Of a stretch of 64,000 nt of DNA, positions 32,090-42,607 are shown piece by piece; the first letter of the stretch is position 1, and every line of letters begins with the position of its first letter. The stretch covers positions 461,501 to 525,500 of the forward strand of contig JAUIRK010000875.1 in assembly GCA_030549495.1 (NCBI GenBank). Direction: 5' to 3'. The translations under genes were made by a program, and so were the position numbers. The notes beneath the pieces are model-generated. The model was not told the DNA's origin, ran no database searches, and saw only the letters and a program-made list of their open reading frames with translations. Source of the stretch: Nectonema munidae. Taxonomy: Eukaryota > Nematomorpha > Nectonematoida > Nectonematidae.

Positions 32090-33130
32090 TAATTTTGAAA
32101 ATTGCAAAAAAAAATTTCGCCCCCCAATAATTTTGAGGATGTGCGCCCCTGGTCCTGATTGCAGTCGTTTCCAATCAGAATCATGAACGAGTAAAACAGA
32201 ATTGATTGTCATTGTGGCTAGGATTTATACATGGCTTCAACATTTGAAAATTCTCCAACATGCCCAAAATTAAATTACAGCATGTTTTGACATCTAGAAT
32301 CAATTTCAAATCTTTACCGCTAAATTCATCTCTTAGAATTTCTTGAAGTTTATTATTTTTCCTTGTAGAATATAAAGTTTTTGATGTTATCACTAATTAA
32401 TTAATATTAAATAAATAAAAAGATCGATTTATTGGGGTGATTTATAAAATGAAAAACATGTTTTCAATTATTTTGGGGGGTCTGCCTTCTTGAGGAAAAG
32501 AAAATATAAATTTTTTCTTATTATTTTTTATAGACTTTTGCGGAAAATCCTGGAAGCAGATCCAACTTTGTTTATAAGATCGATGCGATTTTCACAAATT
32601 TCTGTTGCTTCTAATATCTAGTAATGTTAACCAAAATCAATAGGTTCATGGTTAGCGTCTTCGTGATATGTTTCTTGAAGGGTTGAATTGATAGTTTTGG
32701 GATACGGAGCATCACAAATTGCCAAGCTCAAAGCATGGGCCAAACATTTCCGAAATCATGTTCATATTTGCTCCATTTGTTGTTGAACTAACCACGTAAG
32801 GTATCCATTTTTAACCCAAATTCGAAGAGGTGATCTGCCATCTTTTTTTCTTCTCATTGTCAAATTTTCTAGGTGTAAAAAATACGCTTTCAAGTCATCT
32901 TTCTTCTCTTTATAAATTCGAAGATCGATTCTTTCAACTGTCTTTTCACAATCAGGAAGATTTTAATCGTAAAGGTATTTTTGTAACTATCGCGTAGAAT
33001 GCATCATGATCATCGCTCTCAAGCTGAATCTATTAATGCATAATATTTTGGAGACAGCATTTATCATTGATTTCTCTCACACAAAGTCCACAGAGATTTT
33101 ATGAAAACTTCTCAGGCTTGATCTTCAACC
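32090..33130 (-). pseudogene. decayed hAT transposase
   Basis: Minus-strand pieces in shifting frames read TTNGANMNMISEMFGPCFEL (about 32800-32740). ALSLAICDAPYPKTINSTLQ then ETYHEDANHEPIDFG follow (about 32725-32635), and then EATEICENRIDLINKVGSAS and RIFRKSL. The last piece is NNKLQEILRDEFSGKDLKLI, LDVKT, then LLGMLENFQMLKPCI (about 32360-32220). The series matches the hAT RNase H-like core and its insertion domain (H.L.LAI.D..., KVR.I...FR.S, N..LQ, L.LD..TRWNS...ML.RF). Several stops and frame changes are present. At 32095-32155 a CGCCCCCCAATAATTTTGAG and GCGCCCCTGGT segment looks like this element's end. Confidence 0.75.
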
Positions 33131-33139
33131 ACCACTTAG

Positions 33140-33257
33140 TTTTAAAGGTAAAGGTACCACCGTGGGGTATTTTCATCAAAAAGTCACTATGAAAAAAGCA
33201 GGCTTGATGGGGAGTCGAATCCAAGACACTGAGTTATCGAAACCCACTATTTTAAAC
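33140..33257 (-). repeat. tRNA-derived SINE, split by the Mutator-like element (rest at 35925-35970)
   Basis: On the minus strand the B-box-like TTGGATTCGACTCCCC and the body CATCAAGCCTGCTTTTTTCA, TAGTGAC, GATGAAAATACC match the SINE copies at 3.1 and 39.8 kb. The head of the SINE (GCGTGAGTAAGGTTGGTTTA, then AAAT) is found on the far side of the 2.7-kb element at 35925-35970. The 9 bases ATTTTAAAC are present on both sides as the target duplication. Confidence 0.75.
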
Positions 33258-35924
33258 GGTTCATAGTCAAAACGTCCGAAAACCAAAACGTCCGAAAATC
33301 AAAACGTCCAAAACCAAAACGTCCGAAAATACCATTGCCCGAAACCAAAACGTCCGAACGACGAAAACATATAATTTTCTACCTATCCTTATACCTATAA
33401 ATTTTTATATTTGTTTTGATACATATTTTCTCTTTTATTTTGCTTTATGATTTACTTTGTTTTAATTAAAGATAAGAAAGTTAAATAAAGACAAAATACA
33501 TAAAAAATTCTCATATATAAGTTTGGTTTATATTTATAGTGTAATTTAGTTTTTTTAACGTTTTGGTTTTGACTCTCTCTGTTTTTCTGTGGTCTTGACC
33601 AAAAACCTAATTGTGTGTATTATTTTGAAACAACATATGGTGCATAGCTGGTATCTAGTCAAAACCTCCTCTGCAAAACTGTTTTAGCACAAATTTACTC
33701 GGTGTTTTCAATGATAAATTCCAGTACTTTTAATAAACTTTTACAGTGACGGATATAGATGGGGGTCAACAGGGCTCCCTCTTTCTATAAAATATCCAAA
33801 ATAGGTTAACTCTAAATGAATTCTTTCTATCCGCTACTGTCATATATACATGGATATGTCTTATGAAAACATTTTAAATTTTTATAGATTATTTTATCCG
33901 AGTAGTAGTTAAAAAGGATAAGTTTTGACGTTAATCATTTACTTAAACATCAGAAAAAAAATTATTTACATTTTTTCGTGATAAAAACTAATTATTTTAT
34001 GATTTTTATTCCACCTAAAATATTGATATTGAAAATAAATACTAGTTCTTATATAAAAACCTGTTTCATTTTTCATTATTATCCTAGTTTTTATTTCATA
34101 AACTTATACTTTTTTGTTGATTAGTATTATTGTATCTTAAAATCGAAATTTTCATGATTTTGGTTAAAGATAGTTTCAAAAACAAAGTCCAGAATCGTAT
34201 TTTTCATGTAATTCTTATCCTAATAAGGCACTCAGTGCAATAATAAAAAATATTTATCAAAACTGTTTTAGCTGGACATTTTGGTTTCGGGCGTAATGTT
34301 TCAGGACTTGCTAGTTTTAGAGATTTGAACCAGATACTGTATCAAAGTATGTCAAAGGTGATATTAGTGATCGTATATTATTACTTATTAATGTACTTGT
34401 GATTGTACTTGATTGCACTTGAAAGTTTGTGATTAAAAGGTGATAATGAGAAATTGAAAATGTTTTTTTGCTAATTCTAAGTTAATATACTTACTTTACT
34501 TTATCGTTGTAGTTCAAACACTTCTTATTACTATTTCAAAATATTTTCTTGTTTTAGCTGAAGTATATTTTAGCATGTTATTGATATTTATTTTCTTAGA
34601 AATAGAAAAATCCTAGCCTTTATGTCTAAGTGCTCAACACATGCAAATTTTTTTCAAACATGTGATTTTTTAAAATTATTAACATTAGTTGAACCTAAAT
34701 TACAAATTCATAAACAGGTATCTTTTTAATATAATTAAAAATTATCAAAGACTAATGCTCTTTCAAAATACATACTTATTCATTAATTCTGTATGAAAGT
34801 TTAAACTTTTTTTCTAAGTACATGTCAAAAAAAACATACATAGTTAAATGTCACAAAAGAAATGAAGCCAAAGGAAATGATTCCATCGAGATGTTGACAC
34901 CTGCTGAAAATTGCATATTACAAAATTAAGTAAATCTAAATTTCATCTTAAAACTAAATAATAGAAAAAAAACAAAGCATATTTTTTATATTTTTGTAAT
35001 ATCAAAAAAATTTAAGAAAAACATTTGTAAACGTTTTAAAACTTGAGAGTTTTGAATCTAGAGATTTAGGCTTTTTATATCTGAAAATTTCTTTGATTTA
35101 TAGATTTTTAAATCTTTTTAAAACTTTGAGAAAAATTTTTGAAAATATAAAAAGATATAAAAATAACTAAATACCAACTGATAAAAAACAAAATTAAGTA
35201 ATAATTTTTTAGGCTCAAGTAAATTTACAATGTCAAATATGAAATAAGTTGAGGCATGAAGTGGATTCAACAGTTGGCGCGTCTTATCTTAAACACAAAA
35301 TATTGAGTTTAGAGGTGTCTGGTCAAAACGTCGGAAGAGAAAGTTTTTAATAAAAATTAAAAAAAAACATTTTAAATAAATTTTTTTTCAATGATGAAGA
35401 AAAGTAAAAATAATTCAAAAGAAAGAACCATATAAATTATAAAATTTTCAAAATTTTGTTTTTTTGTTAATTTTAATTTTCGGGCGTTATGGTTTCTGTA
35501 GATTTGGTTTTCGAACAGTTTGACTATAAACCGAGTTCAAATAGTACTAAAAGTCTACTTATAGTTTGGCAAAACTGGTTCTTGTTAACCTTCTCAATAA
35601 AAAAGCCTGTTTTTACAATTTGATATAAAAATGTTCAAATTATAATGAGGAAAACTATGGAAAACTCTAAAAACAGAAAATAGTGTTAAAAATAACTAAG
35701 AACTTGAATACTATTTTTCTCTTCAAAATAGTTGTAATATTTTAAAATACAAATTTTTTGAATATGATGTGTAATAATTTTAACAGTATTAGTCTTTGGA
35801 CCTTTTGGTATAGTGAGTTTTAGTTTCGGACGTTTTGGTTTCGGACGTTTTGGTTTTCGGACGTTTTGGTTTCGGACGTTTTAGTTTTCGGACCTTTTGG
35901 TTTCGGACGTTTTGACCAGGCACC
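33258..35924. mobile_element. Mutator-like (MULE) non-autonomous element with repeat-array ends, 9-bp duplication
   Basis: The outermost bases are GGTTCATAGTCAAAACGTCC on the left and, in reverse complement, GGTGCCTGGTCAAAACGTCC on the right. Each end is an array of 16-18-bp units built on AAAACGTCCGAAAACC (left 33268-33360; right 35800-35915, inverted). The exact 9-bp duplication ATTTTAAAC lies at 33249-33257 and 35925-35933, the length typical of Mutator elements. Inside, single copies of the same unit occur near 34270, 35330 and 35480. The 2.4-kb interior is AT-rich with no coding frame. Foldback or Galileo-like P elements also have repeat-array ends but usually make 8-bp or shorter duplications, so MULE is the better fit. 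A transposase would be needed to settle it. Confidence 0.8.
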
Positions 35925-35970
35925 ATTTTAAACCAACCTTACTCACGCTTCTAATTTAATTCTGGAGAAC

Positions 35971-37559
35971 TAAAGTTTTATGAGTATTTTCAAACTAATG
36001 ACCTGGCTTTTGAAGGTGGTTATGCCAGTTCGAAGAAAAGTTTAGAAAAATAAGTCAAAAAGAACAAGCATATACTCTATCAAATATAAATCAACATTTT
36101 GTAAAAAAGACAAAGTTTTTTAGGTTGCACATTATAGTTAATCCTTATCAGCTTACATAAAAAATGTCCTTCAAGAGCCCACATGACTACATGCGTAGTT
36201 TTTTCAAAATTTAGCAACAAAACATGTAAAAATGGATATAAACCATTTAGTAAGTATCAAAAATATATATAATTACTACATTAAATTAATGAACAAAGTA
36301 TTTTGTATAAACTTACATAAAAAATGTCTTCGAAAGTTCCCTTAACAGCACATGTAGTTTTTTGAAATGTACCAACAAACATGAAAACACTGAACGTAGT
36401 AAAGTAGAAAACACGTAGTAAATATACAAAAAAATATAATTGCAAGATTTCTTAACCTTTTTATAGATTCGCACCTTATTGATTTTGATCTTAAACTCAC
36501 ACACCTGCTTAACTGCATATGTAGTTTTATCTTAAACTCACACGCCTGCTTAACTACATATGCAATTTTTTGACTATTATTTTTGAAATAAGAATGCAAA
36601 TTTTGTTTTCATCTTGATAAGGGCTTCTTCTGATATATTTATTCATCTTTTCAAGTTTGGCATTTTTCGTGTTTCACACATATGAACATTCAAAATTGTG
36701 TTTTCTACATATGTAGTTTAATTTTACATATTATTTTTTTCAAATTTGACGCCTTGAAATACGGATGTAATCTTATGAGACAAGAATAGAGCATTTTTAG
36801 TGAAATTAAATATATAGAAGGCTTTTGATGAATAATATCTATAAGACGGTGATCACTTTTGGCTTGAATATACCGTACCATAGGATAAAAAAATGAAATT
36901 GTGGCAAATATTCGAGTTCACTATTTCAAACCTGATACGTTTTTTTTATCAAACTTTAAAATTAAAAAGGCTTGAGTGACTAATGCATATTTCGTCGGTA
37001 AGGTTTATGATTAATTTCTTAAATTTTACTTACCTTTATTAGAACTTACATGTAATAGTATTATACATAAAGAATATCATAAATTCCGCACTATAAAAAT
37101 CGTTCCAACTTTTCCTGTCATTCAAGAGATTGCTGAAAGATCTTGTGATAAAAGAATTTTGAAGTAACTTTCTCAATATCTAATTTTATTTGAATGCGCT
37201 GTTCAATATTATCAAATTTGTTGTTTTTGATTTTTGCTTGACAAAATATTTCAATTCAAATGAAATTCTTTAAACGAATAATATAAAGAATAATAAAATG
37301 AGAAAACGTAATATCAACCCCAAGATTGTGTATATTCGAAGCATTTATTCACAAGCAGAAAAACATCAAAGAAAACTTTTGGCCAATGTTCGATTGATTA
37401 TGTTCTTCTAATTTTTCTAAAAACTTTGATACTTTTTTAGGGAAGCTAGAAACGAGAAGTTTCTTTTCGAACCGTAACATAAGCGAATACTGCTGTAAGC
37501 GAATTTTTCTCCCTCTCCTTCTATCAAGTACTTAGGTGTTTATCTCACTCCTACCTTAA
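35971..37559. other. AT-rich interval with short local tandem repeats
   Basis: Two 160-bp copies start ACATAAAAAATGTC at about 36156 and 36316. A 41-bp unit, CTTAAACTCACAC then CCTGCTTAACT and ACATATG, is duplicated at 36490 and 36531. ACATATGTAGTTT words recur to 36720. No coding region or element end was seen elsewhere. Confidence 0.5.
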
Positions 37560-37729
37560 CCCTATTAGTGCTGGGGGGGGGGGGCGTAAAACGCCCCCTT
37601 CACTAAAAATAATTGTAGAAAATTGGCTGAATCATATCCCTTCAAATTTTGTGACTTTTCCTATAATCGCTAGCTGCATCTTTTGAAACCATTTTCATGG
37701 TAGTTGAATGACCCTTTCATGTCCAAAAC

Positions 37730-39170
37730 TGTCAATCAAAATCAAAAATTAAAATTTTTCAGCAAAATTTTGACATTATCTGTACTTAACCTTATAACTT
37801 AGGATCTATATTATATAATACCCTGAAAATTTATAATTATGTACAGTTTGGAACGCATAACACTTTGTATATTTAATTTTTTCAATAATCACGGCTAATT
37901 TTTAGCAAATGTCAATCAAAATTTTGATTGATCAAAAATATATCTAATAAAATATACCTTCAAATTTTACATAAAATATATGTTTTTATACTAAATCGGT
38001 CATGCTGTTTTTATTTCTGGACTCATTTTTTACATTTAGTATTTGAAAATACCTATAAGTGTTAATTAAATTTGCGGTTTACTTCTGAAAATTGTCTCCA
38101 AAAACATTCCTTCACATTTTACATAAAATATATGTGTTATACTAAATCGGCCATGCTGGTTTCATTTCTGGACTCATTTTTTACATTTAGGATATGAAAA
38201 TACCTATAAGTGTTAATCAAATTTGCGGTTTACTTCTAAAAATTATCTCCAAAAACATTCATTCAAATTTAACAATGAAATATAAGTGTTATACTAAATC
38301 AGCCATGCTGTTTTCATTTCTGAACTCATTTTTCACATTTAGAGGTTTTAAAATATCTGTCAATGTCAATCAAATTTGAGGTTTACTTCTAAAAGCTATC
38401 TCCAAAAATATTCTCTAAATTTTACAAGAAATATATGTTTTTATACCAAAATCAATCATGCTGTTTTCATTTCTGAACTCATTTTTTACATTTAGGATGT
38501 GAAAACACTTAAAAGTGTTAATGAAATTTGCGTTCTTAAAATTGTCTCCAAAAACATTCATTCAAATTTTACAATTAAATATATGTTTTATACTAAATCG
38601 GCCATGCTGGTTTCATTTCTGGACTCATTTTTTACATTTAGGATGTGAAAATACCTATAAATGTTAATCAAATTTGCGGTTTACTTCTAAAAACTGTCTG
38701 CAAAATCATTCATTCAAATTTTACATGAAATATATGTTTTTATACCAATTCGACCATGATAATTTTTATTTCTGAAATCATTTTTTGCATTTAGAGGTTT
38801 TAAATTTCTGAAAGTATCAATCAAATGTTCGATTTACGTCTAATGTCTACAAAAATATTTTTGAAATTTAAGTAAAATATCTGTTTTTATGCCAAATGGA
38901 TGATGCTGGTTTTATTTTTGGACTCAGGTTTGGCATTTATGGTTTTAAAATATCTGAAAGCTTCAATCAGATTTGCGGTTTACTTCTAGATACTGTCTTC
39001 AAAAAAATAAAATATCTGTTTTATACCAATTCGACTATGCTTATTTTATTTCTGTACTGGATTTTGGATAATACGGTTAAAAAATATCTCGAAGTGGCAA
39101 TTGAATTAGTAATCTATGTCTGAAAATCAGTTCTGTAAAAAATTTTCAAAAATGGCTGCATATTAGATAT
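37730..39170 (-). repeat. array A: about nine ~150-bp units
   Basis: The landmark CTAAATCGGCCATGCTGG or its variants occurs at about 37992, 38142, 38294, 38447, 38592, 38743, 38893 and 39026, spacings of 133-153 bp. Each unit also has GACTCATTTTTTACATTTAG, GTTAATCAAATTTGCGGTTT and CTTCTAAAAATTGTCTCCAA. Units decay toward the element's centre. The unit is the reverse complement of the 5.15-kb and 13.85-kb arrays. Confidence 0.92.
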
Positions 39171-39714
39171 ATAGTGAAAATATACTTTTTTTTTTGTATA
39201 TTTTGGCTTATAATACTTTCTACAATCATCTTGAATATGAAATATTTATTAAAAAAACAAAGAAAACGTATTAAAAAATATTTTGAAAATTTGTATGAGA
39301 GAAGGAACCAAGTTAATAACTAATTTAAAAGAGAACATGAGATCAAAACAAATAATTAAAAAATATGTATCTTGACTAAATGGAAGATCTACCATGTTCT
39401 AATGAACTAGGAAGTGGTTTAATTATATAATAGATGCTTCAAAAAGATTTTGACTGTGAAAAAAAAGTTCTTTTTTTAAAAATGAAAAATATTTAAATCT
39501 ATAGCTTATCATATAGGATTACAATTAACATTTAGCTAAGATGGGTAGGAAATCTGAAAATTTAGAATAGGTCAGATTTATCAAAAATGGCACATATGCC
39601 TATATGTGAGAATTTAGTCACTATCAAGATATTTTTAATTTAAATAGAATTTGTCCATATTTTTCCTTTTGTGTCATAGAAATAATTTTTTAGATGAAGA
39701 ACGGGGACAACTTT

Positions 39715-39900
39715 TTGTAAATGAACATCGAAATGGGTGGCATGGCAGGTTGGTTGAGATGATGGACTCAGCACTGAAGCCTCTGGATTCGATTCCTCAT
39801 CGATACGAATTTGTTCATAGTTTGACATAAGCGGTACATCAGTGCCTTGTCAATGAAAATACACCTGCTGCACCTTACCACCACGAATGATTCATCAGAA
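39715..39900 (+). repeat. tRNA-derived SINE inside the 3.6-kb element
   Basis: The head GGTGGCATGGCAGGTTGGTT, then GAGATGATGGACTCAGCAC, followed by the B-box-like GGATTCGATTCC, resembles a tRNA with A and B boxes spaced about 35 bp apart. The body (GTTCATAGTTTGACATAAG, CAATGAAAATACACCTGC, ACCTTACCACC) matches the 33140 copy. This is the most tRNA-like of the three copies and the best reference for the family. Confidence 0.7.
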
Positions 39901-40239
39901 AAAAACCTTTGAAATGAGATTGGTTGACAAATATTTAGGCCTGATAATAAAATACACGATACTGATTAAAAAGTCTAAGATCAAGAAGATTCTTTAATCA
40001 GAATGCTTTGAAAGAGGAAAAAAGTTATTTTATCATTATAAAAAAAATTTCAAACACACATTGAAGAATATAAATTTCTAATGAAAAAAGAGCTACCAAG
40101 AAAGGATCATCATGGAATGAATAGCAAAATTAGATATTGTAAATTATAATATGACGTAGAGACTACAAGCCGATAACGAATTTGTAGCCAAAAAGATGGA
40201 GGTCCTATCGAGTTACATAAGTTACTGTAGAATGAAATT

Positions 40240-41060
40240 ATCGATTTTTTTGACAGGTTTTATTGATTTCATAAAAAATGACATCACCATTAAATTCTAC
40301 ATACTTGAAATGTGTAAAAAAATTTATAAGCTGTCATATTTAAATTATTTTGTCAGGTTTGACTAATTTTTTATATAAAAAAAAGAAATATAACCAGTAA
40401 ACACAGCCCACTTGAAAATAGGTATATGTGTGTAAAATGCCATACACGGTAAACTTCATCATCTCCATATACTTTCTTTTAAACGTAATTCTCTAATTCA
40501 AAAAACCGTGCCTGATCCTTTCTTTTTGGGATAAATCAATTTTTTGACAGTTTTAATTGATTTTCATAAAAAATGAATATCACCTCTGAATTACGTATAT
40601 TTGAAAATGGGTATACATGTGTAAAAAACTTTATATACTTATTTAGATAAAAAGTTCCTTTTTAAGATGAGCTGTCAAATATAAATCAATTTTTTGACAG
40701 GTTTGATTGATTTTCATAAAAAATGAATATCACCACTGAATTCAGCATATTTGAAAATGGGTATACATGTGTAAAAAACTTTATATAATTATTTAGATAA
40801 AAAGTTTATATTTGAGATGATCTGTCACATTTAGATCAATTTTTTGACAGGTTTGATTGATTTTCATAAAAAATGAATATCACCACTGAATTCAGCATAT
40901 TTGAAAATGGGTATACATGTGTAAAAAACTTTGTATAATTATTTAAATAAAAAGTTCCTTTTTGAGATAAGCTGTTAAATATAAATCAATTTTTTGACAG
41001 GTTTGATTGATTTTCATAAAAAATGGATATCACCACTGAATTCAGTATAGTTGAAATATA
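40240..41060 (+). repeat. array B: 150-bp tandem repeat, four clear units
   Basis: TTTTTGACAG falls at 40541, 40691, 40841 and 40991, exactly 150 bp apart, with two more degenerate units upstream. Units share GATTGATTTTCATAAAAAAT, GAATATCACCACTGAATTCA and GGGTATACATGTGTAAAAAA. They are well preserved and do not obviously align with array A despite the same period. Confidence 0.93.
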
Positions 41061-41290
41061 TATGTAACATTAAAAATATTTTTAAAAACTTATTAATATC
41101 TGAGAAAAATAGGGGGGGGGAGGGGTGCTGCAGTTTACGCCCCTAGCACTTGAGCGGACAAATTTTGCCCAGCACTAATAGGGTGCTATAACTGTAACTG
41201 ATAAAATATGCTTATAGGCAAGCAAAAACGCAGTCTAGTCAATTCACACTAAGACAAAAGCACAGTCATTTGATAAGTAATACTTTGTAT

Positions 41291-41931
41291 ATCAGAGGTG
41301 CGGAATCAGATAATATAAGGTCCGACTCCGAGCCCTAATTTTTTGAATGCTGACTCTGACTTCGACTCCCACTCCCTTTATAATACCTCCTATAACTCCG
41401 ACTCCTTAACACTTTAGTTTAACACGTATACACACAGAAATACAAAAAATATTCAAAGAAAATCAGTTATATGACAATTACTGCTCTTTTATTTTGGAGA
41501 TTAAAACTGAAAACCATAAAAATTAAAAATAAGAAGCTTACTTTTAGCAAAATTTAACAGGCATGCCAAAACAATTCAAGAAATAGAAGATTGAATTAAA
41601 TGACGAACTTGTGTGAGAGAGAAAATGTATGCTCAACACTTGGTGAAGGATTTTTCATTACATCACTTGGTAAGAAAACTTAGCATCATTCATGTTTTTT
41701 GTTATGTATTATATGTGGTATTATATGCCATTGCTATCAACTAGCAAATTTTTCTTACTCTGCTTCATTACATTACATCAAAACAGTAAACGTTTGAAAA
41801 CATTTTGAAGTTGAGAATTTTCGGAGTCGGAAGAAGAAACTTCGACGACTCCTTGTTTTCGAAAATAAAAATCTGACTCCTACTCATACTGATAAAATCT
41901 CCGACTATCTACGACTCCGACCGCAGCCCTG
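41291..41931. mobile_element. hAT-like element with GACTCC-rich ends, ~640 bp
   Basis: The left end begins CAGAGGTGCGGAATCAG with TCCGACTCCGAGCCC just inside. The right end in reverse complement begins CAGGGCTGCGGTCGGAGTCG. CTTTGTAT occurs on both flanks (41283-41290 and 41932-41939), an 8-bp duplication offset by two bases from the CAG on the left. CGACTCC words recur in both subterminal regions. There is no coding frame. Confidence 0.7.
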
Positions 41932-42045
41932 CTTTGTATTACTTCCATCGTATTCTTACTTTGATATGAGTATGATTCGGTGCAGGGCATTTCGTACCTA
42001 GATTTGGACGTTACGTGCCCAGTTTTTTAAACTTTTGGGTGCAAA

Positions 42046-42252
42046 ATGTCTTCGTTACAAAATGTTTTGAACGCGTATGATTATTCTAAAATATGTCGAT
42101 ATTCATTCGAAACTCTTTCACATATATCAAAGATATCTGACGAGCTATGTTGTCTTATATCTAATTTCTACAATTCATTCATTCAATCGAAATATGAAGA
42201 AGACACAGCAGTCATGGATTTAGTTTGCATTTATAGCGCAGAAGACAACTGA
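42046..42252 (+). CDS. unidentified 68-codon ORF, possible exon
   Basis: The frame MSSLQNVLNAYDYSK...EEDTAVMDLVCIYSAEDN has more balanced composition (Ser, Asp, Glu, Cys, Tyr, and codons ending in G or C) than neighbouring random frames. It starts at an ATG following a stop-containing leader. No domain is recognisable to me. The stretch ISKISDEL faintly recalls the N-terminus of RAD9-type clamp proteins, but that is far too weak to name it. It could be a first exon cut off by the retroelement that begins 108 bp downstream. Confidence 0.25.
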   Translation: MSSLQNVLNAYDYSKICRYSFETLSHISKISDELCCLISNFYNSFIQSKYEEDTAVMDLVCIYSAEDN

Positions 42253-42359
42253 CGTAAAACTTGCATTATTTATCGATAGCGCAACACATGTTTCTATGAA
42301 GTGATTTCAGAAATCTATCTATAAGCTGTTTAACTAATATTGACAGTGCATCAACAAAA

Positions 42360-42607
42360 GCACAAAACAGCAAACTAGATAATGTGCCCGTAATTCATGC
42401 GCTTATATAGCATCCACAATTTGAATACGGAGATGCAGCGGTGATTGCACTTTGCTCTTTTACGTGCACATTATTTGCATGGGGCTTGTTGGTTTGGCTT
42501 TGTAGTGTGTGTCTTTATTTGCATGTTGGCTGTTCGTTTGGCTTTGCAGTGCGTCTTTATTTGCATGCTGGATATTGGTTTGGGTTTGAGATAATTTGCA
42601 TAGTACA
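42360..42607 (-). repeat. 3' LTR of the Ty3/Gypsy element
   Basis: About 248 bp, nearly identical to the LTR at the other end. It begins, on the minus strand, TGTACTATGCAAATTATCTC and ends GCTGTTTTGTGC. It is longer than its partner because an internal segment rich in TTTGCATG and TTTGGCTTTG words is repeated. Confidence 0.9.

Larger units (their letters stand above)
37560..41183. mobile_element. 3.6-kb non-autonomous element made largely of 150-bp repeats
   Basis: The ends are perfect 16-bp inverted repeats, CCCTATTAGTGCTGGG (37560-37575) and its complement (41168-41183). Both are followed inward by G-runs and a TTTACGCCCC/CGTAAAACGCCCCC box. The left end abuts TTAA. The right flank does not show TTAA, so the duplication is incomplete or the superfamily uncertain. 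Inside, array A (37640-39170) and array B (40240-41060) flank a unique centre holding a SINE. No transposase frame is present. The TTAA and CCC start hint at piggyBac-type mobilisation, but this is inference. Confidence 0.75.

Noticed and set aside
33744-33839. Possible 96-bp hAT-type MITE (CAGTGACGGATATAG to CTATCCGCTACTG) inside the MULE
   Set aside because: The ends are plausibly inverted but no target duplication could be found, so it is not listed as a feature.
37640-41060. Regularly spaced repeats that could suggest a CRISPR-like array
   Set aside because: The whole 150-bp unit is repeated with no unique spacers, units decay gradually, and the genome is eukaryotic.
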